NCBI GenBank assembly: GCA_035552395.1
Contig: DASZLL010000008.1
Span: 40,064-104,063 of the forward strand
Direction of reading: 5' to 3'
Source of the DNA: Bog-473 sp035552395
GTDB taxonomy: Bacteria; Actinomycetota; Acidimicrobiia; Acidimicrobiales; RAAP-2
DNA length: 64,000 nucleotides
The stretch's first letter is position 1, and every line of letters begins with the position of its first letter. Of this stretch, positions 32,982-40,080 are shown piece after piece. The position numbers and the translations under genes are program-made. Under the pieces are notes generated by a model. That model saw only the letters and a list, made by a program, of their open reading frames with translations, had not been told where the DNA came from and made no database searches.

Positions 32982-33206
32982 TCACCGTGATCGTGCGGCG
33001 GCTCGACCCCCCTTTCGTCCCGCGGCCTTATGTTGCGCCGTCGTACCACCCTGGCGCGAGTCCCCTTCCGAGCCCGACTTCTTCCCGCCGTGGCTTGAAG
33101 AGTCGGACGCATTCGCGATGCGTGCGGCGCGTTGCTTTGACATGCCCTTGTCCTTCAGAGCCTCGTACTGCTTTTCGTTCTTGACGTTGGCTCGCTTCGA
33201 CGGCAC
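32982..33206 (-). CDS. Small Lys/Gly-rich stress protein (DUF7218-like)
   Basis: 74 aa, GTG start at 33206 after AAGGAGGAG. The N-terminus MPSKRANVKNEKQYEALKDK and then GMSKQRAARIANAS matches a group of small actinobacterial proteins whose members carry YExLxxxGxSKxxAARIANA. The rest is low complexity (GGKKSGSEG, TTAQHKAAGRKGG). It lies 29 nt behind the hemerythrin gene, so they are one operon. Function is unknown; nucleic-acid binding is plausible from charge. Confidence 0.75.
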   Translation of the reverse strand: MPSKRANVKNEKQYEALKDKGMSKQRAARIANASDSSSHGGKKSGSEGDSRQGGTTAQHKAAGRKGGRAAARSR

Positions 33207-33235
33207 GTTCGCTCCTCCTTTTCTTTTGCCGGTTC

Positions 33236-33787
33236 TCAGATTCCTCTTGCCGCGTCACGGACCTTGTCCGCAAACGCGGCGATGGGACCCAGGATCTTGT
33301 TGCCAGGTGGCGTGTCAGGGGCGTTCGGGTGGGGATGCGTCGGCGCGCTGGCCTTTGCCTTCTGGTAGCGCGCGCCAAGCTCGACCCGCTCTTCCTCGTG
33401 CTCGAGAGCCCGCAGAAGCGGGAAGATGTTTTGTTCCTCCGCTTGGGCATGGTCGAGCACGCCGTCCCGGAGCTTGGAGAGCCTCTGGGCGAACTCGTCA
33501 CTTGTCGGGTCGAGTTTCTCCATGGAGGAGAGCATCTCTTCGGCTTCCTTTTGTTCCTTCAAGCGCGGCTCGACCTCGGCATCGCCGTCTGGAGCTTTTG
33601 AGCGGATCGTCGGATACACGACGACCTCTTCGGCCACCTCGTGACGCACGAGTTCGGGGACGAGCTCCCAGAACAGGCCCTCCCGGGCCGAGGCCTCCGC
33701 GCTGGTGATCTGGTCGAGCAAACGCTCAGCCGCTTCATGGTCTTGGGACAACAAGTCGACGATGTCGCCGGTCTGGGTCTCTGTCAT
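33236..33787 (-). CDS. Hemerythrin (HHE) domain protein
   Basis: 183 aa. The HHE metal-binding pattern is visible: LLSQDHEAAERLLDQI near the start, ELVRHEVAEEVVVYP, and DGVLDHAQAEEQNIFPLL. These His and Glu residues would hold a di-iron centre. The last 55 residues are a Pro-rich linker and a short helical end (GPIAAFADKVRDAARGI). A strong AAGGAG five to six bases before the ATG supports the start. Proteins of this kind often sense or buffer oxygen or nitric oxide. It is in an operon with the small protein downstream and perhaps the open frame upstream. Confidence 0.9.
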   Translation of the reverse strand: MTETQTGDIVDLLSQDHEAAERLLDQITSAEASAREGLFWELVPELVRHEVAEEVVVYPTIRSKAPDGDAEVEPRLKEQKEAEEMLSSMEKLDPTSDEFAQRLSKLRDGVLDHAQAEEQNIFPLLRALEHEEERVELGARYQKAKASAPTHPHPNAPDTPPGNKILGPIAAFADKVRDAARGI

Positions 33788-34149
33788 CGCTTCTCCTTTG
33801 TGTCAACGGTCAGGGTGCACGCAGTCGGCGCGCCGGCTGGGCAGAAGCCGAACGCGCGATGGCGCGGTCGGTGACAGGCCGCCTGATTGCGGAGACGAGC
33901 GCCGAGGCCTCGGGCGAGGTCCGTACTCCGGACAATCCGCCGACCCGACAACGCGCTCAGGCAGGTCACGCATGCGAGGCTGAGCGAAGCGGGATCGGTA
34001 ACCAGCGCGACCGGGAGTCGGACTGCATCGAACAACCGCGCGCACATCTCGCGGAGTCCGAGACGTCTCGCAATAGCCGAGCGAAGAGTGTCGTTGCCGG
34101 CTGAGGAGTCTCGGTCCAGAACAATCGGAAGCGTGATTTGCGGATGCAT
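33784..34149 (-). CDS. Hypothetical protein, doubtful
   Basis: 121 aa from the ATG at 34149, preceded by GGGGA at seven bases. No family was recognised. The segment REMCARLFDAVRLPVALV looks helical; the C-terminal part is Cys- and Arg-rich and less natural. Two points support it: its stop overlaps the hemerythrin start as ATGA, and a stress-type promoter match lies 40 nt upstream. It may be a decayed gene or simply the leader of the hemerythrin mRNA. Confidence 0.3.
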   Translation of the reverse strand: MHPQITLPIVLDRDSSAGNDTLRSAIARRLGLREMCARLFDAVRLPVALVTDPASLSLACVTCLSALSGRRIVRSTDLARGLGARLRNQAACHRPRHRAFGFCPAGAPTACTLTVDTKEKR

Positions 34150-34189
34150 CGATTCGTCCCCAGGAGGTTGACACCATGTGGATGGCTGT

Positions 34190-34214
34190 ATGCCCGACAA
34201 CGGCCGCGCAAAAC
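34190..34214 (-). promoter_or_regulatory. Stress-sigma-like promoter of the hemerythrin operon
   Basis: Minus strand: GTTTTG, 13-nt spacer, GGGCAT. It is the nearest plausible promoter for the unit 34149-32982. The GGGCAT variant is shared with the site before the STAS gene at 35745. Confidence 0.4.
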
Positions 34215-34605
34215 GTCCCGATGGCTTTGGCGCAAATGGGTTCGGCCGCGTCGGCACAATGCGTTTGGTGACAAAGAGTCGGCAACGAACGCCGAATCAC
34301 TTGTGCCGTTCGACCAGACCAGGGATGAACGAGGCGTCCGGGCTAGTTCGAGAAGTGTCCGCAGGGCCTTCGTTTGCTTGCGCCATCCGTTCCCCGGGCC
34401 CGCCGCGCCGCGAAGAGAGGATCCGGCCAACCTCAGGCACGCCGTCGATCGCACGCTGCATTGAGAGGACGACCGAGCGCACGAGGCCGAGCGTGACCGT
34501 CACGAGCCTCAACCCCGAGCACGACGGCAAGGCGACCTTCGCCGCGATGGGAGACCGCGCCGAGCCGCCGAAACAGGCGAGCAACGGGCCGTCGCGTCGA
34601 CCGCC
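34215..34605 (+). other. 391-nt stretch without a convincing gene
   Basis: Open frames exist on both strands here (for example 34178-34609 plus and 34297-34584 minus), but none shows a domain, natural composition or good ribosome binding site. It lies between the hemerythrin promoter and the end of the F420 oxidoreductase gene. It may hold remnants of a lost gene. Confidence 0.5.
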
Positions 34606-35559
34606 TTAGGTCGCCAGGCGAGGACGGAGCTCCTGCGCGTAGAACTCGAAGAATCCCTCCTGGTCCGGGCCAATCTGGTTCACGTAGACCTTGTCGAACC
34701 CCGCTTCAAGGAAGCCCTCAATCGCGGCGACGTGCCGTTCGGGGTCTGGGCCGCACGCCACCTCGTCAGCGACCATGTCTTCGGTCACGTGTGAGGCCGC
34801 TGCCTCGAAATGCGACGGCAGGGGCAATTCCTGGCTGAGCTGGCCCTCGACGGCTTCCGTCGGCCAGAGCTGATGGGCCAATTTCCGCGCCCGGCCCTCG
34901 TCGCGGTCCCAGCAGACCTTTAGGGCCGCGATGGCGTCGCCGCCACCGCCGTGCCGGCGGTAGTGGTCAAGGAGATCGCGGCCGGGCTTCACTGTCACAA
35001 AGCCGTCCCCGATCCTTGCCGCAACTTCCGCTGCCTTGGGGCCGAAGGCGGATACAGCAATCGGGGGCGGCGAGTCCGGGAGCGTGTACAGCCGTGCGTT
35101 CTCCACGGTGTAGAAGCGGCCATGATGCGTCACGAGGTCGCCCTCCCAGAGCCTTCGGATCACCTCGACCGCCTCCTCGAGCATTTCCAAACGGGTCGAC
35201 ACCGGCGGCCAGTGGTCACCGAGAATGTGCTCGTTGAGTGCTTCCCCCGAGCCCACCCCGAAGACGAAGCGGCCGTCGAGCAAGCTCTGAGATGTTGCGG
35301 CCGCTTGCGCCAGGATGACCGGATGGATCCGCACCGTCGGGCACGTGACGCCAGTCATCACGCGGAGCGACGTGGTCGCGCCGATCGCAGCAACAACGCT
35401 CCATACGAACGGGCTTTGACCCTGACTGTCGATCCACGGGTGGAAGTGATCGGAGATGAACACCCCGCGCATTTGCGCCGCTTCGGCCATGTGCGCCTGT
35501 GCAATCAATGATCGAGGTCCGTGTTCTTCACTAGAAAGAAAAGCACCGATTTCGGCCAT
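34606..35559 (-). CDS. F420-dependent LLM-class oxidoreductase (TIGR03557-like)
   Basis: 317 aa. It is a TIM-barrel flavin/F420 enzyme of the luciferase-like group. Recognisable parts are EIGAFLSSEEHGPRSLIAQA, FISDHFHPWIDSQGQSPFVW, RVMTGVTCPTVRIHPVILAQA, FVFGVGSGEALNEHILG and KVYVNQIGPDQEGFFEFY. The ATG at 35559 has GGAGG seven bases upstream. The family resembles F420-dependent glucose-6-phosphate dehydrogenase, but its substrates are mostly unknown. It implies that the host makes coenzyme F420. Confidence 0.9.
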   Translation of the reverse strand: MAEIGAFLSSEEHGPRSLIAQAHMAEAAQMRGVFISDHFHPWIDSQGQSPFVWSVVAAIGATTSLRVMTGVTCPTVRIHPVILAQAAATSQSLLDGRFVFGVGSGEALNEHILGDHWPPVSTRLEMLEEAVEVIRRLWEGDLVTHHGRFYTVENARLYTLPDSPPPIAVSAFGPKAAEVAARIGDGFVTVKPGRDLLDHYRRHGGGGDAIAALKVCWDRDEGRARKLAHQLWPTEAVEGQLSQELPLPSHFEAAASHVTEDMVADEVACGPDPERHVAAIEGFLEAGFDKVYVNQIGPDQEGFFEFYAQELRPRLAT

Positions 35560-35584
35560 CGGGATACCTCCTCTCGACACAAGC

Positions 35585-35608
35585 TTCCCCGGCTTCGACT
35601 TTGCAAAC
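35585..35608 (-). promoter_or_regulatory. Possible stress-sigma promoter of the F420 oxidoreductase gene
   Basis: Minus strand: GTTTGC, 12-nt spacer, GGGGAA, about 25 nt before the ATG. The -10 half differs from GGGTA at one base. Speculative. Confidence 0.3.
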
Positions 35609-35691
35609 GCCAGCCCCAGAACTACAGCGCAAGATGCCCATCCGAGAGCATGCGCGGATCCGGAGGTTTCATGGCGACACCGGCTGGCAAT

Positions 35692-35715
35692 GTTTCACGG
35701 GGGTGCCCCGGGCAT
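35692..35715 (+). promoter_or_regulatory. Stress-sigma-like promoter of the second STAS gene
   Basis: GTTTCA, 12-nt spacer, GGGCAT, ending 29 nt before the ATG at 35745, with GAGAGGA in between. Good position; one change from GGGTAT. Confidence 0.42.
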
Positions 35716-35744
35716 GAGGTACACCAGCCGTCGAGAGGATCACG

Positions 35745-36086
35745 ATGGAACGGGAGCTGTTGCGCATCAAGACGGCCGTGGACGCCGACCGGGTGACCTT
35801 GTCGTTGTACGGGGAGCTCGACCTGTCGAGTGCCCCCGGCTTGATCGAGCGGTTGGCCGGCGTGGTGCGCGCACAGCCGCCGAACTTGGACTTGGACCTG
35901 ATCCGGTTGGACTACACCGACCCGACCGGTCTCTCGGTCTTCGTGACCGCCCACTTCCAGTGCCTCGACGCCGGTGTCCAGCTTCGATTCCTCAACCCCA
36001 ACCTGTTTATGCGCGAGCTTCTGGCCGTGACCGGCCTGGAGGACGTCCTGTCGATCACCACCACGGATGCCTTTGTCGGAGCCTGA
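35745..36086 (+). CDS. STAS-domain protein (RsbV-like)
   Basis: 113 aa. It has the STAS features VTLSLYGELDLSSAPGLIERL, DLIRLDYTDPTGLSVFVTAH and LRFLNPNLFMRELLAVTGLEDVL. The usual DSSG is DPTG, so the acceptor would be Thr instead of Ser, with Pro before it. This may weaken or change phosphorylation by a GHKL kinase. AGAGGA lies seven bases before the ATG. It overlaps the following SDR gene by 20 nt, an odd partner for an STAS protein. Confidence 0.85.
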   Translation: MERELLRIKTAVDADRVTLSLYGELDLSSAPGLIERLAGVVRAQPPNLDLDLIRLDYTDPTGLSVFVTAHFQCLDAGVQLRFLNPNLFMRELLAVTGLEDVLSITTTDAFVGA

Positions 36087-37044
36087 CCGCACGGCGGCCG
36101 GCAACGGGGCATCTCACCGCCGGACCGTTGTGGTCACAGGGGCGTCCGCAGGGCTCGGCCGGGCGATCGCCCTCGAATTCGCCCGTCAGGGTCATCGCGT
36201 CGCCCTGCTGGCCCGGGACACGGCTCGTCTGAAGGAGGCGGCCGACGAGGTTGAGCAAGCGGGCGGACTCGCGCTTGTCGTCCCGACGGACGTGGCGGAG
36301 TGGCACGAGGTCGCCGCGGCAGCCTCACGCGTCCACAACGAACTCGGGCCCGTCGATATCTGGGTCAACAACGCAATGAGCTCGGTGTTCGCTCCGTTCA
36401 CCACGCTCACGATCGAGGAATTCACCCGCGCGACGGCCGTGACCTATCTCGGATTCGTGCACGGTACGAAGGCAGCCTTGGAGTCGATGCACGAACGGGA
36501 CCGCGGCGTCATCGTCCAGGTTGGCAGCGCGCTGGCCTACCGGGGCATTCCGCTCCAATCGGCCTACTGCGGTGCCAAACACGCCATCGTTGGGTTCACC
36601 TCGTCGTTGCGCACCGAATTGCGCCATGTTGGCAGCGGCATCCAAGTGACCATGGTGCACATGCCGGCGCTGAACACGCCGCAGTTCGACTGGGTCCGGT
36701 CATATCTGAGGATGAGGCCGCAGCCGGTTGCACCCATCTACCAGCCCGAGGTGGGCGCACGCGCTGTTCGCTTTGCGGCCGAGCACCCACGGCGGAGGGC
36801 GTACTACGTCGGAGTGTCCACGTCGCTTACGGTGACGGCGAACAAGTTCGTGCCCGGCCTCCTCGATCGTTACCTCGCTCGTACGGGCTTCGATTCGCAA
36901 CAGAGCGATGATCCGGACAGCCCCGACCGTCCGAACAACCTCTTCGAGCCGGTCTCGGGTGGTTTCGGCGCCCACGGTCGGTTCGACGCCCGCTCGAGTG
37001 GACGCTCACCGTGGGCGTGGTTGCGCCGCCATGCCGGCCCATGA
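36067..37044 (+). CDS. Short-chain dehydrogenase/reductase
   Basis: 325 aa. The Rossmann motif is VVVTGASAGLGRAIALEFA; the NNA motif appears as WVNNAMSS. Catalytic Ser lies in VQVGSALAYRG, and Tyr/Lys in SAYCGAKHAIVG. The C-terminal 90 residues go beyond the core and contain ARAVRFAAEHPRRRAYYVG, common in a group of actinobacterial SDRs. The substrate is unknown. The start overlaps the STAS gene end; no clear ribosome binding site is seen, so coupling is possible. Confidence 0.88.
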   Translation: MPLSEPDRTAAGNGASHRRTVVVTGASAGLGRAIALEFARQGHRVALLARDTARLKEAADEVEQAGGLALVVPTDVAEWHEVAAAASRVHNELGPVDIWVNNAMSSVFAPFTTLTIEEFTRATAVTYLGFVHGTKAALESMHERDRGVIVQVGSALAYRGIPLQSAYCGAKHAIVGFTSSLRTELRHVGSGIQVTMVHMPALNTPQFDWVRSYLRMRPQPVAPIYQPEVGARAVRFAAEHPRRRAYYVGVSTSLTVTANKFVPGLLDRYLARTGFDSQQSDDPDSPDRPNNLFEPVSGGFGAHGRFDARSSGRSPWAWLRRHAGP

Positions 37045-37072
37045 TCGCGTGAGCCGACCGGGCTGGGTCCCG

Positions 37073-38185
37073 TTAGTTCCGAAAGCGCTCGGCGTCCGCC
37101 TCCTTCAGTGCCATGCCGTGGCCCGGGGCGTCATGGCGCGGCGTGAGTGAGCCACCTGTGGGATCCAGGAGCCCGTCGAAGAGCATGTCGTCGAGGCGCT
37201 GGTGGTCGTGGAAGTACTCGACGTGGCGGAGGTGAGGGACGGCCGTACCGACGTGTGCGTGGAGGTTCGGAGCACAATGGGCGGACACTTCGACGCCGCG
37301 GGCGGCAGCGAGTCCCGCGCACCGCAGCCAGGACGTGAATCCACCGCAACGCGTGACGTCGATCTGCAGGCAGTCGACCGCGCCGGCCTCGAGCATGCGG
37401 GCGAAGTAGATCTCGTCGTAGCCGTACTCGCCGGCAGCTACGTCGAGCGTCAACTGCTCCTTGACCTCCTTGAGCCCTGCGAGGTCGTCGGACGAGACGG
37501 GCTCCTCGAACCACGTCACCCCGGCCACATCGACCAGTCGTCGCCCGACGCGCACGGCCTGCTTGCGCGAGTACGCGCCATTTGCGTCGACGAAGAGCTC
37601 GATCCGGTCGCCGATGACGCTCCGGGCAAACCCGACACGGTCGAGATCCCTCTGCGCACAACGTCCCCAGGACTCGCCGATCTTCATCTTGACCCGCGGG
37701 ATCGCCCAGTCCTGCGTCCACCGCTGGAGCTGCGCACGGGCCGTGGCTTCGTCATAGGTTGTGAACCCGCCGCTGCCGTACAGCGCCACGGCCTCGCTGG
37801 CGCGCCCGAACAGGTCAGCCAGCGGAACGTTCAGGATCTTCGCCTTGCAGTCCCACAGTGCGATGTCGACGGCGGAGATGGCGGAACTGACGACGCCGGG
37901 CCGGCCCAGGTTCCGACAGGCGCGGACCATGGCCTCGTGCGCAGCGGGGACCGCCAACGCGCTCATGCCGCAGACGGCTTGCCGGAGCTCGCCGTCGACG
38001 ATGGCGCGACCTGCGTCCGAAGAGTACGTCCATCCGAGGCCCGACGTGCCGCCTGCGACGGCCTCGGCCACGACGACCGTGGTCGAGTCCCAGGCCAGTG
38101 TCCCGTCTGCCTCCGGCTGGTCGGTCGGGACGGTATAGGAGCGGGACGTGACGGATGTCACCCTCGGTTCGTTCGAGCTAGGCAT
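37073..38185 (-). CDS. Enolase superfamily protein (mandelate racemase/muconate lactonizing type)
   Basis: 370 aa from the ATG at 38185. Motifs: KMK in PRVKMKIGESWGR, metal ligands in ELFVDANGAYSRKQAV, WFEEPVSSDDL and DVAAGEYGYDEIYF, and the His in EVSAHCAPNLHAHV. This fits the mandelate-racemase subgroup, often acid-sugar dehydratases. The substrate cannot be told. The open frame continues upstream across the GH15 gene but is not real there. The start overlaps the GH15 stop by 8 nt, so the two are co-expressed. Confidence 0.88.
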   Translation of the reverse strand: MPSSNEPRVTSVTSRSYTVPTDQPEADGTLAWDSTTVVVAEAVAGGTSGLGWTYSSDAGRAIVDGELRQAVCGMSALAVPAAHEAMVRACRNLGRPGVVSSAISAVDIALWDCKAKILNVPLADLFGRASEAVALYGSGGFTTYDEATARAQLQRWTQDWAIPRVKMKIGESWGRCAQRDLDRVGFARSVIGDRIELFVDANGAYSRKQAVRVGRRLVDVAGVTWFEEPVSSDDLAGLKEVKEQLTLDVAAGEYGYDEIYFARMLEAGAVDCLQIDVTRCGGFTSWLRCAGLAAARGVEVSAHCAPNLHAHVGTAVPHLRHVEYFHDHQRLDDMLFDGLLDPTGGSLTPRHDAPGHGMALKEADAERFRN

Positions 38186-39956
38186 TGCAGAGACGGCCCG
38201 CCGTCTCGATGAGCAGAGCGTGGACGAAGGCTTGCGGCAGGTTGCCTCGGAGCTGACGCTGCGCCACGTCGTACTCCTCGGAGAACAGACCGCTGCCACT
38301 GCACGACGCCCGGGTGTGTTCGAACCACTGGGCGCCATTGCGAACATCACCGGCGCCGAGGTAGGCGAGGGACATCCAGAAGTTGCACACGAGAAAGGCT
38401 CCCTCTTCTTGACCGAGGGGAAGGCCCGGTTCAGCAAATCGGTACAGGTAGTCGTCGTCGCAGAGGTCGTCGAGCAAGGCGACACGGGTGGCGACAGACC
38501 GCGGATCATCAGGGGCAAGAGCGCCCCTGATCTCCGAGAGGAGCAGCGACGCATCGACCCGCGGGTCGTCCGGCGAGCGTTGCCAGCGGCCCGACGGGTG
38601 TAGGCATGTCGCGTCCGCACGGCTGAGGAGATGGTCGGCGAGCCCGAGCGCCTTCGTCCGCCATCGCAGCGGTGCTCCCTGCTCGGCGATGGCCTTGAGC
38701 CCGGCAATGCAAATGAGCCTGCTGTGAGTCCAGTGGCGGCCCGGCTCGATCTCCCAGATGCCGGCTTCAGGCCTGTCCGCTTTGGCTTCGATGGCGCGGA
38801 GCGCGATCTCTGCCGCACGCCAGCCGTCCGCGTCGAGCAGATCGCGTTCGTCGGCCAACGCGAAGATGAGCAACGCCTCTCCAAAGGGGTCGAGCTGGAA
38901 CTGACGAGAGGCCCGGTTGCCGACCACGTCCGATCCACCGGGATAGCCCGGCAGGCCGAGGTGCTCGGGATCAGGTACCGCTCGCCCGCCGGACAGGTGG
39001 GCCGGTCGGACGTCCGGACCGTCCTCGAGCAGTCGGGCGGTCACCCAACGGACTGCGTCGTCCAGCATGACCTCTCCCCCCGGGACGGCGGCACCCGCAT
39101 GGCCGATGTAGCAGATGTCCCGCAACCAGGCGTAGCGGTAGTCGTAATTCCGGCCCGCTTCGGCCCGCTCGGGCAACGAGGTCGTCGCGGCGGCAACCGT
39201 CGCACCGTTGCGGTCGGTCATGCCGCGCAAGACGGCAATGGAGTGGCGGACGTCGCGCCGGGCCGGCACCCCGACGCATTGCGGCACTGCGTCGCCCCAG
39301 GCGTCGCGGGTCCGCTGCCAGAGGTCGGCGGGGTCGGGTGGCCGCGTGGCTTGCTGCGAGGCTCGCTGCATTTCGAGGACCAAGTCGGCGGTGGAGCCCG
39401 CTGGGAGGCGCAGGTGGAAGTCGAGGCGGCCGTCGGACGGTTGCGACGACAGCACGGGGCCGCTCAACCGGGCCCTGAACCCGCCCGTGTCGACGAGCCA
39501 ACCGTCTTCGTGGCGCCGCCACGCGCCACCGCCGTTCCGGCCGTAGTCGGGTGCGAGGTGGAGCGTGACGCGGATCATCGCATCGGCGTCGATCGCCTTT
39601 ATGCTCCGCAGCAGCACGCAGCGGTCCGCCTCGCCCGGGTAGGCCAGTGCCTCGCAGCACTCGACGACACCGTCGTCGGTGACCCACCGCTGGTGCCAAA
39701 TGAGCGTGCCTGCTTCGTAGAACCCACCGGGCACCCGCCGGCCCGACGGCGCAAGGTGATAGATCCCGCGCCCGCCGAGCAAGCCGGCGAAGACGGCGCC
39801 GTCCGACCAGGTGGGAAAGCACAGCCAGGCCACGTCGCCGTCTGGGTCGAGCAGCGCGCCCCGAAACCCGTCGGCGAGGAACGAGTAGTCACGCAGCGCG
39901 TGAGGGCTGAGCGCGTCAAGCTGTGCGACGCGGGGTCGCGATGCAACCTTGCTCAT
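38178..39956 (-). CDS. Glycoside hydrolase family 15 protein (glucoamylase/trehalase-like)
   Basis: 592 aa. The N-terminal beta-sandwich region has SFLADGFRGALLDPDGDVAWLCFPTW. The (alpha/alpha)6 domain has AEAGRNYDYRYAWLRDICYIG, typical of GH15 enzymes including mycobacterial trehalases, and the C-terminal LPQAFVHALLI. Hydrolysis of trehalose or alpha-glucan is likely; the window's trehalose genes make a trehalase attractive, but that is inference. The ATG at 39956 is used because residues upstream of it are unlike the family. It is divergent from the TPP-enzyme gene. Confidence 0.88.
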   Translation of the reverse strand: MSKVASRPRVAQLDALSPHALRDYSFLADGFRGALLDPDGDVAWLCFPTWSDGAVFAGLLGGRGIYHLAPSGRRVPGGFYEAGTLIWHQRWVTDDGVVECCEALAYPGEADRCVLLRSIKAIDADAMIRVTLHLAPDYGRNGGGAWRRHEDGWLVDTGGFRARLSGPVLSSQPSDGRLDFHLRLPAGSTADLVLEMQRASQQATRPPDPADLWQRTRDAWGDAVPQCVGVPARRDVRHSIAVLRGMTDRNGATVAAATTSLPERAEAGRNYDYRYAWLRDICYIGHAGAAVPGGEVMLDDAVRWVTARLLEDGPDVRPAHLSGGRAVPDPEHLGLPGYPGGSDVVGNRASRQFQLDPFGEALLIFALADERDLLDADGWRAAEIALRAIEAKADRPEAGIWEIEPGRHWTHSRLICIAGLKAIAEQGAPLRWRTKALGLADHLLSRADATCLHPSGRWQRSPDDPRVDASLLLSEIRGALAPDDPRSVATRVALLDDLCDDDYLYRFAEPGLPLGQEEGAFLVCNFWMSLAYLGAGDVRNGAQWFEHTRASCSGSGLFSEEYDVAQRQLRGNLPQAFVHALLIETAGRLCNA

Positions 39957-39965
39957 CGCGAGACC

Positions 39966-39991
39966 ATTCCCGTTGTCGAAGGAGCCAAAAC
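39966..39991 (-). promoter_or_regulatory. Possible stress-sigma promoter of GH15
   Basis: Minus strand: GTTTTG, 14-nt spacer, GGGAAT, only 10 nt before the ATG, so the mRNA would be nearly leaderless. Weak. A 10-bp direct repeat, GATTGTGAGG, lies nearby at 40015-40024 and 40066-40075. Confidence 0.22.
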
Positions 39992-40080
39992 GGCCGCTGC
40001 CGTCGGGCCGCGTGGATTGTGAGGCCGGGTTCTGGGTAAGCCCCACCCCGTCCGAAGCGCGTGTCGATTGTGAGGTCACG

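Noticed and set aside
34178..34609. 143-codon plus-strand frame between hemerythrin and the F420 gene
   Set aside because: No domain, Arg/Pro-rich composition and overlap with the probable hemerythrin promoter.
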